This document shows positions 1 through 7,804 of a stretch of DNA of 64,000 bases, piece after piece. The notes beneath the pieces were generated by a model, which was not told the origin of the DNA, did no database searches, and worked only from the letters and a program-made list of their open reading frames with translations. The stretch comes from a bacterium (lineage in GTDB: Bacteria; Zixibacteria; MSB-5A5; WJJR01). Each line of letters opens with the position of its first letter. Within the stretch, counting starts at the first letter, position 1. The stretch spans positions 1 through 64,000 of the forward strand of contig JAKAKI010000008.1 of NCBI GenBank assembly GCA_021813505.1, read 5' to 3'. The position numbers were made by a program, and so were the translations under genes.

Positions 1-319
1 AACGCAGCCGAGGGCGGCCGCGCCACACGGGAGCGTGTCGAACGCGAGAATTTTTCTCCCCTCCCCGTACAGGGATAGATACGTTTCGCGACGGTGGGTA
101 GGCGCTGTGGCGCGGGCGCCCTCGCCGCGTGCGAGCGGAGCGCGCACCATCCGGCACAACTCACGCAAGAGAGGTTCACCGCTTCGCGTTGAACGCAGCC
201 GAGGGCGGCCGCTCCACATCGAAGCGTGCCTGTTGCGTGTGTTTTCTCCCCTCTCCCTCCGGGAGAGGGGTCGGGGGTGAGGGCGCTTCTGCACTCCACG
301 CTGAACGCTCTATAGTACA
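1..319. repeat. Repeat-rich intergenic DNA, GC palindrome family
   Basis: No gene is supported here. Two related stretches, near 1-66 and 190-256, share the string gcagccgagggcggccgc followed by a purine/pyrimidine-biased end (ctcccct). Between them, about 104-129 carries gtggcgcgggcgccctcg, which roughly pairs with the 196-219 stretch, so 104-219 is an imperfect inverted repeat. The same module occurs near the other end of the window (63134-63249). The open frames here are low-complexity Arg/Pro/Ala-rich and look like repeat translation products, not proteins. Confidence 0.7.
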
Positions 320-351
320 GCGCCGGCAAACGCAGATTCGTTTGCCGGCGC
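320..351 (-). terminator. Perfect 13-bp stem-loop after the RHH gene
   Basis: The arms at 320-332 (gcgccggcaaacg) and 339-351 are exactly complementary around a 6-nt loop. The hairpin lies 22 bp beyond the stop codon of the leftward gene at 374-763, which suits a terminator. No clear U-run follows on that strand, so it may instead be a repeat hairpin. Confidence 0.45.
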
Positions 352-373
352 AGAAACGAGAGTGTGTGGGGAA

Positions 374-763
374 CTAACCGCGGCGTTTGACGCCGGTCAG
401 GAGTCCTTTGACCAGCGTTCTTTTCAACTTCTCGCGTCCCGGGCCCTTCCGGTCGCCAATCGCCATCTTGCTGCCGACGCGATCCAGGAAAGTTTCAACT
501 TCGTTTTCGATGGTGCTGCGGGCCATCTCTGGATGTGCGCTGAAAATCTGCGTGTGCAAAGCCTGCCGGATGATCCCGGCGACTGAGGTTCCCTGCTGGC
601 GGGCCATTTTCTTCAGCAGATTGAGTTCGTCCGGATTGAGGATCAGCGAGAACGGCTGCTTGGGTGTCGGGCGCTGTCCCGGCAATCTCCGGTATCCGGG
701 TCTGGGCCCCCGGCGTTTGGGCTCAGCCATCGCGGATGCGGTGGTTTTTTTGGGCCTGGGCAT
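374..763 (-). CDS. Ribbon-helix-helix-like DNA-binding protein
   Basis: A 129-residue basic protein. The N-terminal 40 residues are rich in Lys, Arg and Pro and look disordered. Residues about 37-70 read as a short beta strand (PFSLILN) followed by two helices (DELNLLKKMARQQ and SVAGIIRQALHTQIF), the pattern of CopG/Arc-type ribbon-helix-helix domains. The C-terminal third is charged and unrecognised. An AAAGGATG ribosome-binding site precedes the ATG, and TAATAT/TATAGT sequence lies further upstream. No toxin-like partner gene is adjacent, so an antitoxin role is not supported. A stand-alone transcriptional regulator is the likeliest role; its target is unknown. Confidence 0.6.
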   Translation of the reverse strand: MPRPKKTTASAMAEPKRRGPRPGYRRLPGQRPTPKQPFSLILNPDELNLLKKMARQQGTSVAGIIRQALHTQIFSAHPEMARSTIENEVETFLDRVGSKMAIGDRKGPGREKLKRTLVKGLLTGVKRRG

Positions 764-1087
764 GGTACATCCTTTCGTAAGGCGTTACAGACTATATTAC
801 TCTCACCGATGCCTAGTACGTAAGCCAAAAGCGTGAAGTCAACATCAAACATGCAAATTGATGTCAATTTCGGAAATTCTTTCCTTCGCATTGCCTTTGG
901 AGAACTCCTAATGCACGCTTGTGGGAGTTGGCCAAGTAGCCGTTCTAACTTTGGCGGGCATGTGGTTCGCTCTATGGACCCCGGTCGCAACCTTGATCCT
1001 ATCGGCCGCGTATATCCAGCGGGGTACTCGCCCAAGGTCGTCAGTATTTCATAGAGACCAGTCAATTAGTCATGACGGGCGTTAATT
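764..1087. other. Intergenic region with no recognisable gene
   Basis: This 324-bp stretch separates two leftward genes. The first 40 bp presumably hold the promoter of the ribbon-helix-helix gene. Open frames that cross it have no recognisable domain and no ribosome-binding site. I see no repeat, RNA gene or hairpin in it. Confidence 0.5.
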
Positions 1088-3433
1088 CTACGGCTCGCTG
1101 ACGACCTTCTCCCGGCACAAAATCGTGCTGTAATCATTGAATATCACGTCCTTCGGCCGATCCGCCAGGGGCGGCGTGGAGAATTCGGTATGGCCGGACG
1201 TAATCTCTTGTACGAAAGTACGCCGTCCGCCTTCGAACTCCAAGGTCACCGGAATAAACACCCGAAAGGGGGGATCGGTGTCGAATTGGTCGATCGAGCC
1301 TCTGACGACCCAGCGCCCATCCGGCTGTCGCAGCCGGTCCCAACGATATTCGAATCGCGGAATCTGCGTGCCATACACCCACTGATCGAAGAACCACGCC
1401 ATCGGCATCTGCAGGTGCCGCTCGGTGATGAAGCGGAAATCCTCGGTCGTCGCGTCAAGCCCCTTGAAACTCGTGATATAGTCGCGCATCATCGCCGTAA
1501 ACCGGCCATCGGACCCGGTTCGATAGTCATACAGTTGATTGCGGAGCATGTGCAGAATGTAGGCTCCTTTGGCGTATATCAGGTTTTGATACGACGCGGG
1601 AGATTCAAATGAAGAGCATCGGTATCCCAGCCAGATCGGAGCGACCTGGGGGCCTTCATGCCAGCCCCCGAAGACCCCTTTGTCCAGGATCTGCCCCCGT
1701 AGCTGCTTCATAAAGTTGAGAAATTCATCACTCTTCTTGTGCCGTGCCTGCAAATACAACGCACCGGCATACTCGGCGAAACCCTCCGAGAGCCACTGAT
1801 CGTGATACGACTTCCATCCTACGATATGCCCAAACCACTGGTGAGCCACCTCGTGGGCGCGGAATTCGTCCGTGACGCCTTTCACTTCCTGGTCAAATGA
1901 AAACCAGGCCAGATGCAGAAGCTGCGGGAACCCCTGGCCATGTTCCCCGGGGATCTCCGTGACCGCCAGATGGGACCAGGGATATGGACCGAAAAGCGTG
2001 CCGAACAAGTTTAGCGTTGCCTTAATTTCTTCCGCGACTCTCTTCTTGAAGTCCTTCGTGAAAAGCCCATCGAGGTGATTCGTTCCCCGGTAAATCTCGA
2101 TTAATGGGCCTCCGGGGATGGTATCTGTCAGCCGCTCAAAGCTCCCGAAATTGAAGGAAATGAACGCCACAGGTCCCAATGTCCGCCAAGTGGACCAGTG
2201 CAGGTCGCCGCTCACCGAATCCGCCACAAGCTCGCCCACCGAGACGACGTTGTAGTACTTGGGAAACTCAAATGTTGTGGTGTAGGTGGCGCGATGCCGA
2301 TCAGCCGATGCCGGCAGCCATCGCGTCGTGTAATGGATGTAGAAATCCCCCCAGGGGAACTTGTCGAGAAGCTCCTTCCCATTGTACCAGAAGCGGACCG
2401 ACAGGGTATCGTCAGCCACCAACGCCTGAGGTGCGCGCACCAGGATCCATCCGGCCTCGTCATCATAGATGAATTGCGTCTTCTGGTTTCCAATCATAAC
2501 TGAGTCGAACTTCAATTTCGGCGCGACCGTGAATGGCAGGACTTCCTGCCGGTCGTTGCGGGCCAGGCATGTCAGTCCGACGTCCAGATGCATCGTGCCA
2601 CCGCCATCGATCTTAATCTTGGACTCATAGTGCCGGACATCGAGCCCGCCATCAAGGTGAGTCACCCGCGCCCGGACCTCATCATTGGACCGGTTGCGGT
2701 CGTAGGAGCAGACAAGGTCGACAACTCCGGTACTGGTAACCCCCGCCGGTCTTTGCAGCAACTGGATCGCTTCCGTCTCTGTGTCATCGAGAAAGAAGTG
2801 AAGCGGACGCTGATCGTCCAGTGTCGCCCGTGCATAAAGAAAAGGCGGCTTCCATCCCTGGTCGCAGGCCATCCGCCATCCCCGCGCCGCCAGATCGAAT
2901 TCCGCGTCCCGGTTCACTTCTTTGTCGTACTTCTTGATCACGCCATCAAGCGGCGGCTTGGCGGGAGTTGTACTCGCGACGGCATTAGCCAACCCTGAAG
3001 CGATCGAGGTATCGAAGAAGCGGAAGAATGCCTGATCGAATGTGGCGTCGAGGATCGTGTCTTCGCAGAACCGCCTCAGTTGTGTGCGCTCGATCGCACT
3101 CGGAGGCCGGTAGACCAGCCGTCCTTTACCCCGGAACAAGCATCCGGTTGGGCTTCCTGCGACCGGAACGAAGAAGCACAGAATCCCCGACTGGAACTCG
3201 TATTCTCCAATATCCGTGTGCCAGCGCGCCCCGGGGCGCACTTTGAAGCTGGTGGTGGTATCGAATTGAGGGTCGGCGATCGAGTCGTAAATCGCCCGGT
3301 CCCGGCCCACTAATTCATTTTGGACTTTTGCCTGTGATGCTGACGGTTTGACTAGAGGAAGTATCAGGAACGCAACCAGGAATGGCAGCCACTCAAGGAT
3401 AGGCTTCCGTCGCACTGGGAGTGGCTGGCGCAT
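1088..3433 (-). CDS. M1-family zinc metallopeptidase (gluzincin), exported
   Basis: From the ATG at 3433 this is 781 residues. It begins with a basic N-terminus and a hydrophobic segment (WLPFLVAFLILPLV) ending near SASQA, a plausible signal peptide. Residues about 526-530 are HEVAH, followed after 18 residues by the glutamate of SEGFAEY: the HExxH-x18-E zinc site of M1 aminopeptidases. WFGH after the first motif also fits M1. The usual GAMEN exopeptidase motif is replaced by a GEHGQGF region, so aminopeptidase specificity is uncertain. The frame stays open upstream to 3655, but that extension runs through a 119-bp repeat element and is rejected. No good ribosome-binding site precedes the chosen ATG. 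Probable role: periplasmic or extracellular peptide degradation. Confidence 0.82.
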   Translation of the reverse strand: MRQPLPVRRKPILEWLPFLVAFLILPLVKPSASQAKVQNELVGRDRAIYDSIADPQFDTTTSFKVRPGARWHTDIGEYEFQSGILCFFVPVAGSPTGCLFRGKGRLVYRPPSAIERTQLRRFCEDTILDATFDQAFFRFFDTSIASGLANAVASTTPAKPPLDGVIKKYDKEVNRDAEFDLAARGWRMACDQGWKPPFLYARATLDDQRPLHFFLDDTETEAIQLLQRPAGVTSTGVVDLVCSYDRNRSNDEVRARVTHLDGGLDVRHYESKIKIDGGGTMHLDVGLTCLARNDRQEVLPFTVAPKLKFDSVMIGNQKTQFIYDDEAGWILVRAPQALVADDTLSVRFWYNGKELLDKFPWGDFYIHYTTRWLPASADRHRATYTTTFEFPKYYNVVSVGELVADSVSGDLHWSTWRTLGPVAFISFNFGSFERLTDTIPGGPLIEIYRGTNHLDGLFTKDFKKRVAEEIKATLNLFGTLFGPYPWSHLAVTEIPGEHGQGFPQLLHLAWFSFDQEVKGVTDEFRAHEVAHQWFGHIVGWKSYHDQWLSEGFAEYAGALYLQARHKKSDEFLNFMKQLRGQILDKGVFGGWHEGPQVAPIWLGYRCSSFESPASYQNLIYAKGAYILHMLRNQLYDYRTGSDGRFTAMMRDYITSFKGLDATTEDFRFITERHLQMPMAWFFDQWVYGTQIPRFEYRWDRLRQPDGRWVVRGSIDQFDTDPPFRVFIPVTLEFEGGRRTFVQEITSGHTEFSTPPLADRPKDVIFNDYSTILCREKVVSEP

Positions 3434-3534
3434 ATTGAAACTTAGGTGCGCGGATAAGGTAGTCGCAAGGAGTTTTACGACGCCACAAACTTGGCGGGAC
3501 CGAGTCCAAAGCGTGGCTGCGATCTCTGGGGCGC

Positions 3535-3653
3535 GTTGAAAAACCCCCGCATCTGGAGGCGAGACCGCGGACAAGAGTGTCCGCGCCACCGAGAGACAAG
3601 AACTTCCAAGACCAGGAGTGGGGCAGACACTCTTGTCTGCCCGGTTTTTCAAC
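3535..3653. repeat. 119-bp MITE-like element, copy A
   Basis: The ends gttgaaaaacc (3535-3545) and ggtttttcaac (3643-3653) are perfect 11-bp terminal inverted repeats. A second inverted pair lies inside (acaagagtgt near 3570 and acactcttgt near 3628). A copy of the same length and orientation lies at 63510-63628, and I count 109 of 119 identical positions. No coding sequence is evident. The element lies upstream of the leftward M1 peptidase gene and creates a false N-terminal extension for it. Mobility by a trans-acting transposase or a REP-like origin are both possible. Confidence 0.75.
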
Positions 3654-3682
3654 AATCCCCTCTGACCGCGGACGGCTTACTT

Positions 3683-3819
3683 GGGTGCCACGGACAAGGA
3701 AGACCGAGCGGTTCTTCTGCTCGGTCTTCCTTGTCCGTGTCTTTCTTCGGATAGCGAGAAAAGGACACGGACAAGCAGATTCTCCAAAGAGCCGGAGAGT
3801 CTGCTTGTCCGTGGCACCC
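3683..3819. repeat. Nested palindromic repeat
   Basis: Three inverted repeats are nested here. The outer arms are 3683-3698 (gggtgccacggacaag) and 3804-3819, perfect over 16 bp. Inside, 3689-3709 pairs perfectly with 3719-3739 (21 bp, 9-nt loop), and 3766-3779 pairs with 3800-3813. The three stems share the core cacggacaag, suggesting one palindrome duplicated inside another. No gene is evident, and no transposase is nearby. Confidence 0.7.
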
Positions 3820-3893
3820 GGCCGGGAAACTCGGTTTTTCAAAAGGTCCCAGGGATCGCTGTCAAGCGCGACCTTCCCTCCGCCAATAACGCA

Positions 3894-3921
3894 GCAGCCC
3901 CACCCGGAAGGGCGGGGCTGC
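3894..3921 (-). terminator. Stem-loop after the M14 peptidase gene
   Basis: gcagcccc (3894-3901) pairs with ggggctgc (3914-3921), with additional pairing inside. It lies about 28 bp beyond the stop codon of the leftward carboxypeptidase gene. The U-run is poor, so it may rely on another factor or be a repeat hairpin. Confidence 0.5.
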
Positions 3922-3948
3922 GATGATTCACTTGATGCTGGGCCCATG

Positions 3949-6192
3949 TTATGGGCAGTTCGGTTCCGGACCGCCGCGGAAGACGTTGTCGATCAGCATC
4001 ACCAGGTCCATAACGTCCACACCCGGCACGCAATTGCATTCCTCGGCGCCGGGAATCACAGGTCCCGGACCATTGCTGAAGATGTAATCGATGAGCCCGA
4101 CGACGTCCATGATGTCGCGCGCGCCGTCGTTGTTCATGTCACCCCTGGTGACAGACATAACGGTCACCTCTTTTGGTGAGGTCACTTTGCTCTTTTGTCC
4201 CTGCGCGTCGGTGGAAGTGAGACGATAGCGGTAGCTCCCATTGGGCTTGCCGGTTACCGGGAATGTCGTGGCGGATAGCGCCGCGGCGCGCGTCAGTACC
4301 GAGTCGTACACTTGAACGGGGGAGACGTCATCGAAATAGACCCCGACGCCGGTCGTAAACTCGTCGGTCTCATACGACAACCGGAACAGCACGTCCTGGC
4401 CTGCGAGTGCATTGAGCGGGAACACTGCATTTGTAAACGCGCCGCCGGACGTCCCGGTGATGCCATTGCCCCGATTGTTCCCGTGCGGATTCGTTCCGGT
4501 CGTAACGTTTCCGTTTAGCGGTGTGAAGTGGGCGCCGCCGTCTGTCGAGGCTTCGACGTACGCGTAATCCCAATCGGTCTCGATGTCCCACCAGATCTTC
4601 GCTTTCAACGTGTCGTTCGGTTTTACGTGGTAGTAGAAGTTCGCGGTCATGCTGTTGTTCAGTCCGTCGGCGTTGCCGCCATAGAAGCTGTGCGAGAATG
4701 AGCTGTACTGTGCCGTGGACAAGGCGAATCCCTGCGAAATCCAATTACCCATTCCGGACTCGGCACTGTCGATCTTGACCTGTCCGCCGTAGAGCTCTTC
4801 CAGCTTATACGATACCGCACCGTTGAGCCCTCCGGGATCGGACCAGCCGAGGGTGTAGTCACCGCCGGTAACTGTGTCTGATGGGGCTGTCCACGTCGGC
4901 ATGACCGGCGGATAGATGCGCTCCGGGGTATCGGCCAGATCGATGATCACCATGTTCGATCCCTGGCACTTGGCGATTTGAAGCGGTATGTACGGTAACT
5001 GCGGCCAGAAACCATTGCCACTGGTGCCTTCTGCGGAGGTGCCCACTTCCGGCGTGAAAGAGTACATCTTCGGATGCTCGCTTGTCGCGCCGTAGCCCCA
5101 ATCGTCCGCGTCACCATTGGTGACGTAGAGCCTCCAGCCGATCTGTGGTACAAAGCCGTTGAAACTTACGAAAGAGTCACCGACGGCCGTAAAGAACGCA
5201 TCGTCCGGAGAATATATCTGGGCGTACCCCCACGGCCACAAGAAGAGGTTGGAATATGAATGGTAGTTGATGTCGAAGACGAACTGATGCGCATTGATAA
5301 AGGCGCGCATGATCTGGGTTTCCAGTTCCGAGAATGCTGCAACGCCCCGATACGTGTCGTCCGCGGGAGTGGGCGATGACCCGTTGTTGTCGAAGCCCCA
5401 GTTGTAACCGTAATTCCGATTGAGATCGACACCGAACGTCCCGTTGGAATTCTCAAAGCGGTTCTTGCGCCACATCCCATACCCGTTGGGGTAATTCAGG
5501 TAATTGTATGCGTACCCGTCCGGATTCACCACCGGGACAAAATAGATCTGCCGCTCGTTCACCAGGCGCGTCAGCATCGTATCGGTTCCGTACCCGTCGG
5601 TGAGCCGTTTCATCGTTTCCAGACAGATTTCCATGCCGATCGGCTCGCGGGCATGGTGCATCCCGGTAAAGAGGACTTCCGGCTCACTCTCGTTGACGTC
5701 CGGATTGTCCGAGATCTTCATTGCGTACAGGAAGCGCCCCTCATAGGTCATAGTCGGGCCAAGCGCAAACCTCGCCGTCGTGATGGTCGGATGGGCGGTA
5801 TGGATCGAATCCATCAGGGCGCTGCACTGCTCCCAAGTGCGGAAACCGCCATTGGGGACGAGCGCCTGAACTTGAAGTGACTGGTAGTAGTCCGGGTTGG
5901 TGACTTCGAGATTGTACCCGGCTTGCCGCAGTGAAACCAACTGCGAGTCGGTAATCATCACCGTGAAAAAGCCGGCCTGGGGATTAAGGTGCTCTTCCCA
6001 GACGTCCAAACCGAGACGGTGCGCCTCCTCGAACTGGCCGTGACCGTTGATATGCCAACGCGCGACGACGCGTCGTTCCTCAAGCAACTGCTTTTCTGTC
6101 TTTCGCGCGGCCTGAGCCGGTACTGCGAGCATGGAACAGAACGCTAGCAGACCTAATAGCCCAACCAGCCAGACCTTGCGGGTACTGCGCAT
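3949..6192 (-). CDS. Secreted M14 zinc carboxypeptidase with dockerin-like tail
   Basis: Start chosen at 6192, where GGGAGGGT stands just upstream of ATG; product 747 residues. Residues 1-30 form a signal peptide (VWLVGLLGLLAFCSMLAVPAQA). The M14 catalytic domain follows: HHARE near residue 177 gives the HxxE zinc pair, GVDLNRNYG the substrate-binding Asn/Arg, INYHSYSN near 309 the second zinc histidine, and TPEVGTS near 381 the catalytic glutamate. Residues about 440-650 contain a beta-rich MAM/jellyroll-like region. The last 65 residues hold a dockerin-like pair, GDMNNDGARDIMD and a degenerate second copy (PGVDVMDLVMLID) ending in GGPEPNCP. Probable role: extracellular protein digestion, with the tail docking it to a cohesin-like partner; docking is inferred. 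Confidence 0.88.
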   Translation of the reverse strand: MRSTRKVWLVGLLGLLAFCSMLAVPAQAARKTEKQLLEERRVVARWHINGHGQFEEAHRLGLDVWEEHLNPQAGFFTVMITDSQLVSLRQAGYNLEVTNPDYYQSLQVQALVPNGGFRTWEQCSALMDSIHTAHPTITTARFALGPTMTYEGRFLYAMKISDNPDVNESEPEVLFTGMHHAREPIGMEICLETMKRLTDGYGTDTMLTRLVNERQIYFVPVVNPDGYAYNYLNYPNGYGMWRKNRFENSNGTFGVDLNRNYGYNWGFDNNGSSPTPADDTYRGVAAFSELETQIMRAFINAHQFVFDINYHSYSNLFLWPWGYAQIYSPDDAFFTAVGDSFVSFNGFVPQIGWRLYVTNGDADDWGYGATSEHPKMYSFTPEVGTSAEGTSGNGFWPQLPYIPLQIAKCQGSNMVIIDLADTPERIYPPVMPTWTAPSDTVTGGDYTLGWSDPGGLNGAVSYKLEELYGGQVKIDSAESGMGNWISQGFALSTAQYSSFSHSFYGGNADGLNNSMTANFYYHVKPNDTLKAKIWWDIETDWDYAYVEASTDGGAHFTPLNGNVTTGTNPHGNNRGNGITGTSGGAFTNAVFPLNALAGQDVLFRLSYETDEFTTGVGVYFDDVSPVQVYDSVLTRAAALSATTFPVTGKPNGSYRYRLTSTDAQGQKSKVTSPKEVTVMSVTRGDMNNDGARDIMDVVGLIDYIFSNGPGPVIPGAEECNCVPGVDVMDLVMLIDNVFRGGPEPNCP

Positions 6193-6394
6193 ACACCCTC
6201 CCAAGATGATATCCACAACTCTGTAATTCGTACTCAATCCTGACGTACTTTAATGTGGGGTGTGAGGACCCCGGACTTTCGATAAGACCTGGAGGCACAG
6301 CGACCTGCCAACGGGCGGCGAAAACTCACCATGCTTCGAAGATAAGATAAATCCGGGTTTTGACAACGGCTTTCGTGTCACAGATCACAAGCAC

Positions 6395-6419
6395 GGGGCG
6401 CCATTGCGTATGGTGCCCC
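6395..6419 (+). promoter_or_regulatory. Stem-loop in the moaC leader
   Basis: ggggcgccat (6395-6404) pairs with atggtgcccc (6410-6419) over 10 bp with one G-U, around a 5-nt loop. It lies 34 bp before the moaC start and just upstream of its ribosome-binding site. It is too short to be a molybdenum-cofactor riboswitch. A terminator of upstream transcription or a leader hairpin are the options. Confidence 0.35.
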
Positions 6420-6453
6420 GCTGAGTTAGATTGAAAGGGAGAGAGGTAACCTA

Positions 6454-6954
6454 ATGCCGCATCCGAGCTTCAGCCACTACGACGAACAGGGTCGCGCCCA
6501 CATGGTCGACATCGGTGATAAAAGTGTGACAACTCGCCGGGCGGTGGCGGGAGGACGCATCACACTTCAGGCGGCGACCCTCGAGACAATCGCGCAGGGC
6601 CTTGTGCCTAAGGGCCCACCCTTCGAAATCGCCCGCATTGCCGGTATTGCCGCCGCGAAGAAGACCGCCGATCTGATTCCGCTGTGCCATCCACTGCGCC
6701 TGACATTCATCGATGTGAGCATCAATCCCGGTGAAGACGGACAATCCATACTCGTCACCGCGACCGCGAGCGCCGAGGAGAAGACGGGTGTCGAGATGGA
6801 GGCGCTGGTTGCTTGCACAACGGCCCTCCTGACGATCTACGACATGCTCAAAGCGGTGGACAAGACCATGTCCATTTCAGAGGTTCATCTCATCGAAAAA
6901 TCGGGTGGCCGTTCGAACACACTGCCACCTGATCTCACGCGCAAGTTCGTTTGA
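6454..6954 (+). CDS. moaC: Cyclic pyranopterin monophosphate synthase
   Basis: A 166-residue protein matching MoaC over its whole length. It converts the 3',8-cyclo-GTP product of MoaA into cyclic pyranopterin monophosphate in molybdenum cofactor biosynthesis. The hallmark block VPKGPPFEIARIAG, the LIPLCHPL motif with His79, the EEKTGVEMEAL segment with Glu114, and DMLKAVDK with Asp130 and Lys133 correspond to catalytic positions known in E. coli MoaC. The ATG is preceded by GAGAGG at normal spacing. No other moa gene is in the window, so the pathway is scattered. It converges with the next gene across a short palindrome. Confidence 0.95.
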   Translation: MPHPSFSHYDEQGRAHMVDIGDKSVTTRRAVAGGRITLQAATLETIAQGLVPKGPPFEIARIAGIAAAKKTADLIPLCHPLRLTFIDVSINPGEDGQSILVTATASAEEKTGVEMEALVACTTALLTIYDMLKAVDKTMSISEVHLIEKSGGRSNTLPPDLTRKFV

Positions 6955-6959
6955 TGGTG

Positions 6960-6980
6960 GCACGGGCATCCTGCCCGTGC
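6960..6980. repeat. 9-bp palindrome between convergent genes
   Basis: gcacgggca (6960-6968) and tgcccgtgc (6972-6980) pair perfectly around a 3-nt loop. On the minus strand it reads as a GQDARAT-like translation, a phrase I recall as a common intergenic-repeat product in planctomycete and verrucomicrobial genomes. Sitting between two convergent stops, it could serve as a bidirectional terminator. Confidence 0.55.
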
Positions 6981-6981
6981 G

Positions 6982-7545
6982 TCATTGCGGCTTGTTTTCC
7001 CGCCCGCTCACGGTCTTGACCTGAAATACGGGATAGACCGAGGCGACATCGGGTGTCACCATCTGCAGGACATTGTGGGGAGAGATAAACGTGGTATCGA
7101 GTACGAGCGATTTTGAGGCTGGCTTGAGCTTCGTGAAGTACAACCGGGTGATTGGACCATTGCCGGGCGGCAACGGCGGCAGTCCCCGGCCGATATCCGA
7201 TATCAGTCCGATCAGAATCGTTTCTTTCAGCGAATCGGGGTGAAATGTCTTGACGGCGAATTTGGCGGTCCGGGTGCGCACGTACGAGGCCGAGTCCAGC
7301 CGGTAGAAGCCATGGCGCGGCGCCCAACGGAACGGTAGCGTCATCGCGGCCAGATTCTCGTCGTTGTTCAAGAAGACGGTTGCGAGCCAGTGTTGATCGT
7401 TGACCGGTTCGATCTCGACGCGAATCGTGTCCACACGGCCATAAGCGTCCGACGGACGCACCGGCTCGGTGGCCGAGGCCGTTCGAATCGCCATCACTAG
7501 CAGTGCCGAAATGAACCCAATCGCAATCCGAATAACGCCTCGCAT
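6982..7545 (-). CDS. Secreted protein with cohesin-like domain
   Basis: 187 residues, with GGGGGAAG just upstream of the ATG. Residues 1-25 are a signal peptide (IAIGFISALLVMAIRTASA). The rest is one beta-rich domain with features of the cohesin/CBM fold as seen in FCB secreted proteins: a VRVEIEP-type first strand, VFLNNDENLAAMTLPFRW, then ILIGLISD followed by PPGNGPITRLYFT. No catalytic motif is visible. It lies downstream of the DUF2723 membrane protein on the same strand. A cohesin-type partner for the dockerin-like tails elsewhere in the window is a hypothesis only; sequence similarity is weak. Confidence 0.6.
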   Translation of the reverse strand: MRGVIRIAIGFISALLVMAIRTASATEPVRPSDAYGRVDTIRVEIEPVNDQHWLATVFLNNDENLAAMTLPFRWAPRHGFYRLDSASYVRTRTAKFAVKTFHPDSLKETILIGLISDIGRGLPPLPPGNGPITRLYFTKLKPASKSLVLDTTFISPHNVLQMVTPDVASVYPVFQVKTVSGRENKPQ

Positions 7546-7735
7546 TCACTTCCCCCAGAGCACTACCGGCAGGCGACTTTGAATCTCGCCTGATCTCCGT
7601 TCGTCAATGATACACCCATTTGTGGGAATCGCTGAAGTGCAGATGTGAGGAAATGATCAGATTGAGCGATCCGGGTGGAGGTTCTCTGACCACCCCGGCT
7701 ATCGTACCATGCCGGCAGGAGGTGAAGTTTGAGTT

Positions 7736-7783
7736 CACCATCCCCGTCCTGTGGATGCCATGCACCCGGCATGGCGGGGATGG
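7736..7783. repeat. Nested stem-loop downstream of the DUF2723 gene
   Basis: accatccccg (7736-7745) pairs with cggggatggt (7774-7783), and gccatgc (7756-7762) pairs with gcatggc (7768-7774) inside. The hairpin lies just past the stop of the leftward gene at 7805. No U-run follows, so REP-like repeat or weak terminator are both possible. Confidence 0.5.
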
Positions 7784-7804
7784 TATGAAGACTCCGGCCC
7801 GCGG

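Noticed and set aside
374-763. Toxin-antitoxin module
   Set aside because: The ribbon-helix-helix-like protein has no toxin-like partner on either side.
3434-3655. N-terminal extension of the M1 peptidase by 74 codons
   Set aside because: The extra codons run through the 119-bp repeat element and translate to the same repeat-derived peptide as copy B near 63510. The downstream ATG gives a proper signal peptide.
6360-6388. Sigma70 promoter for moaC
   Set aside because: TTGACA is present, but the hexamer 17 bp downstream (GATCAC) is a poor -10, so I do not list it.
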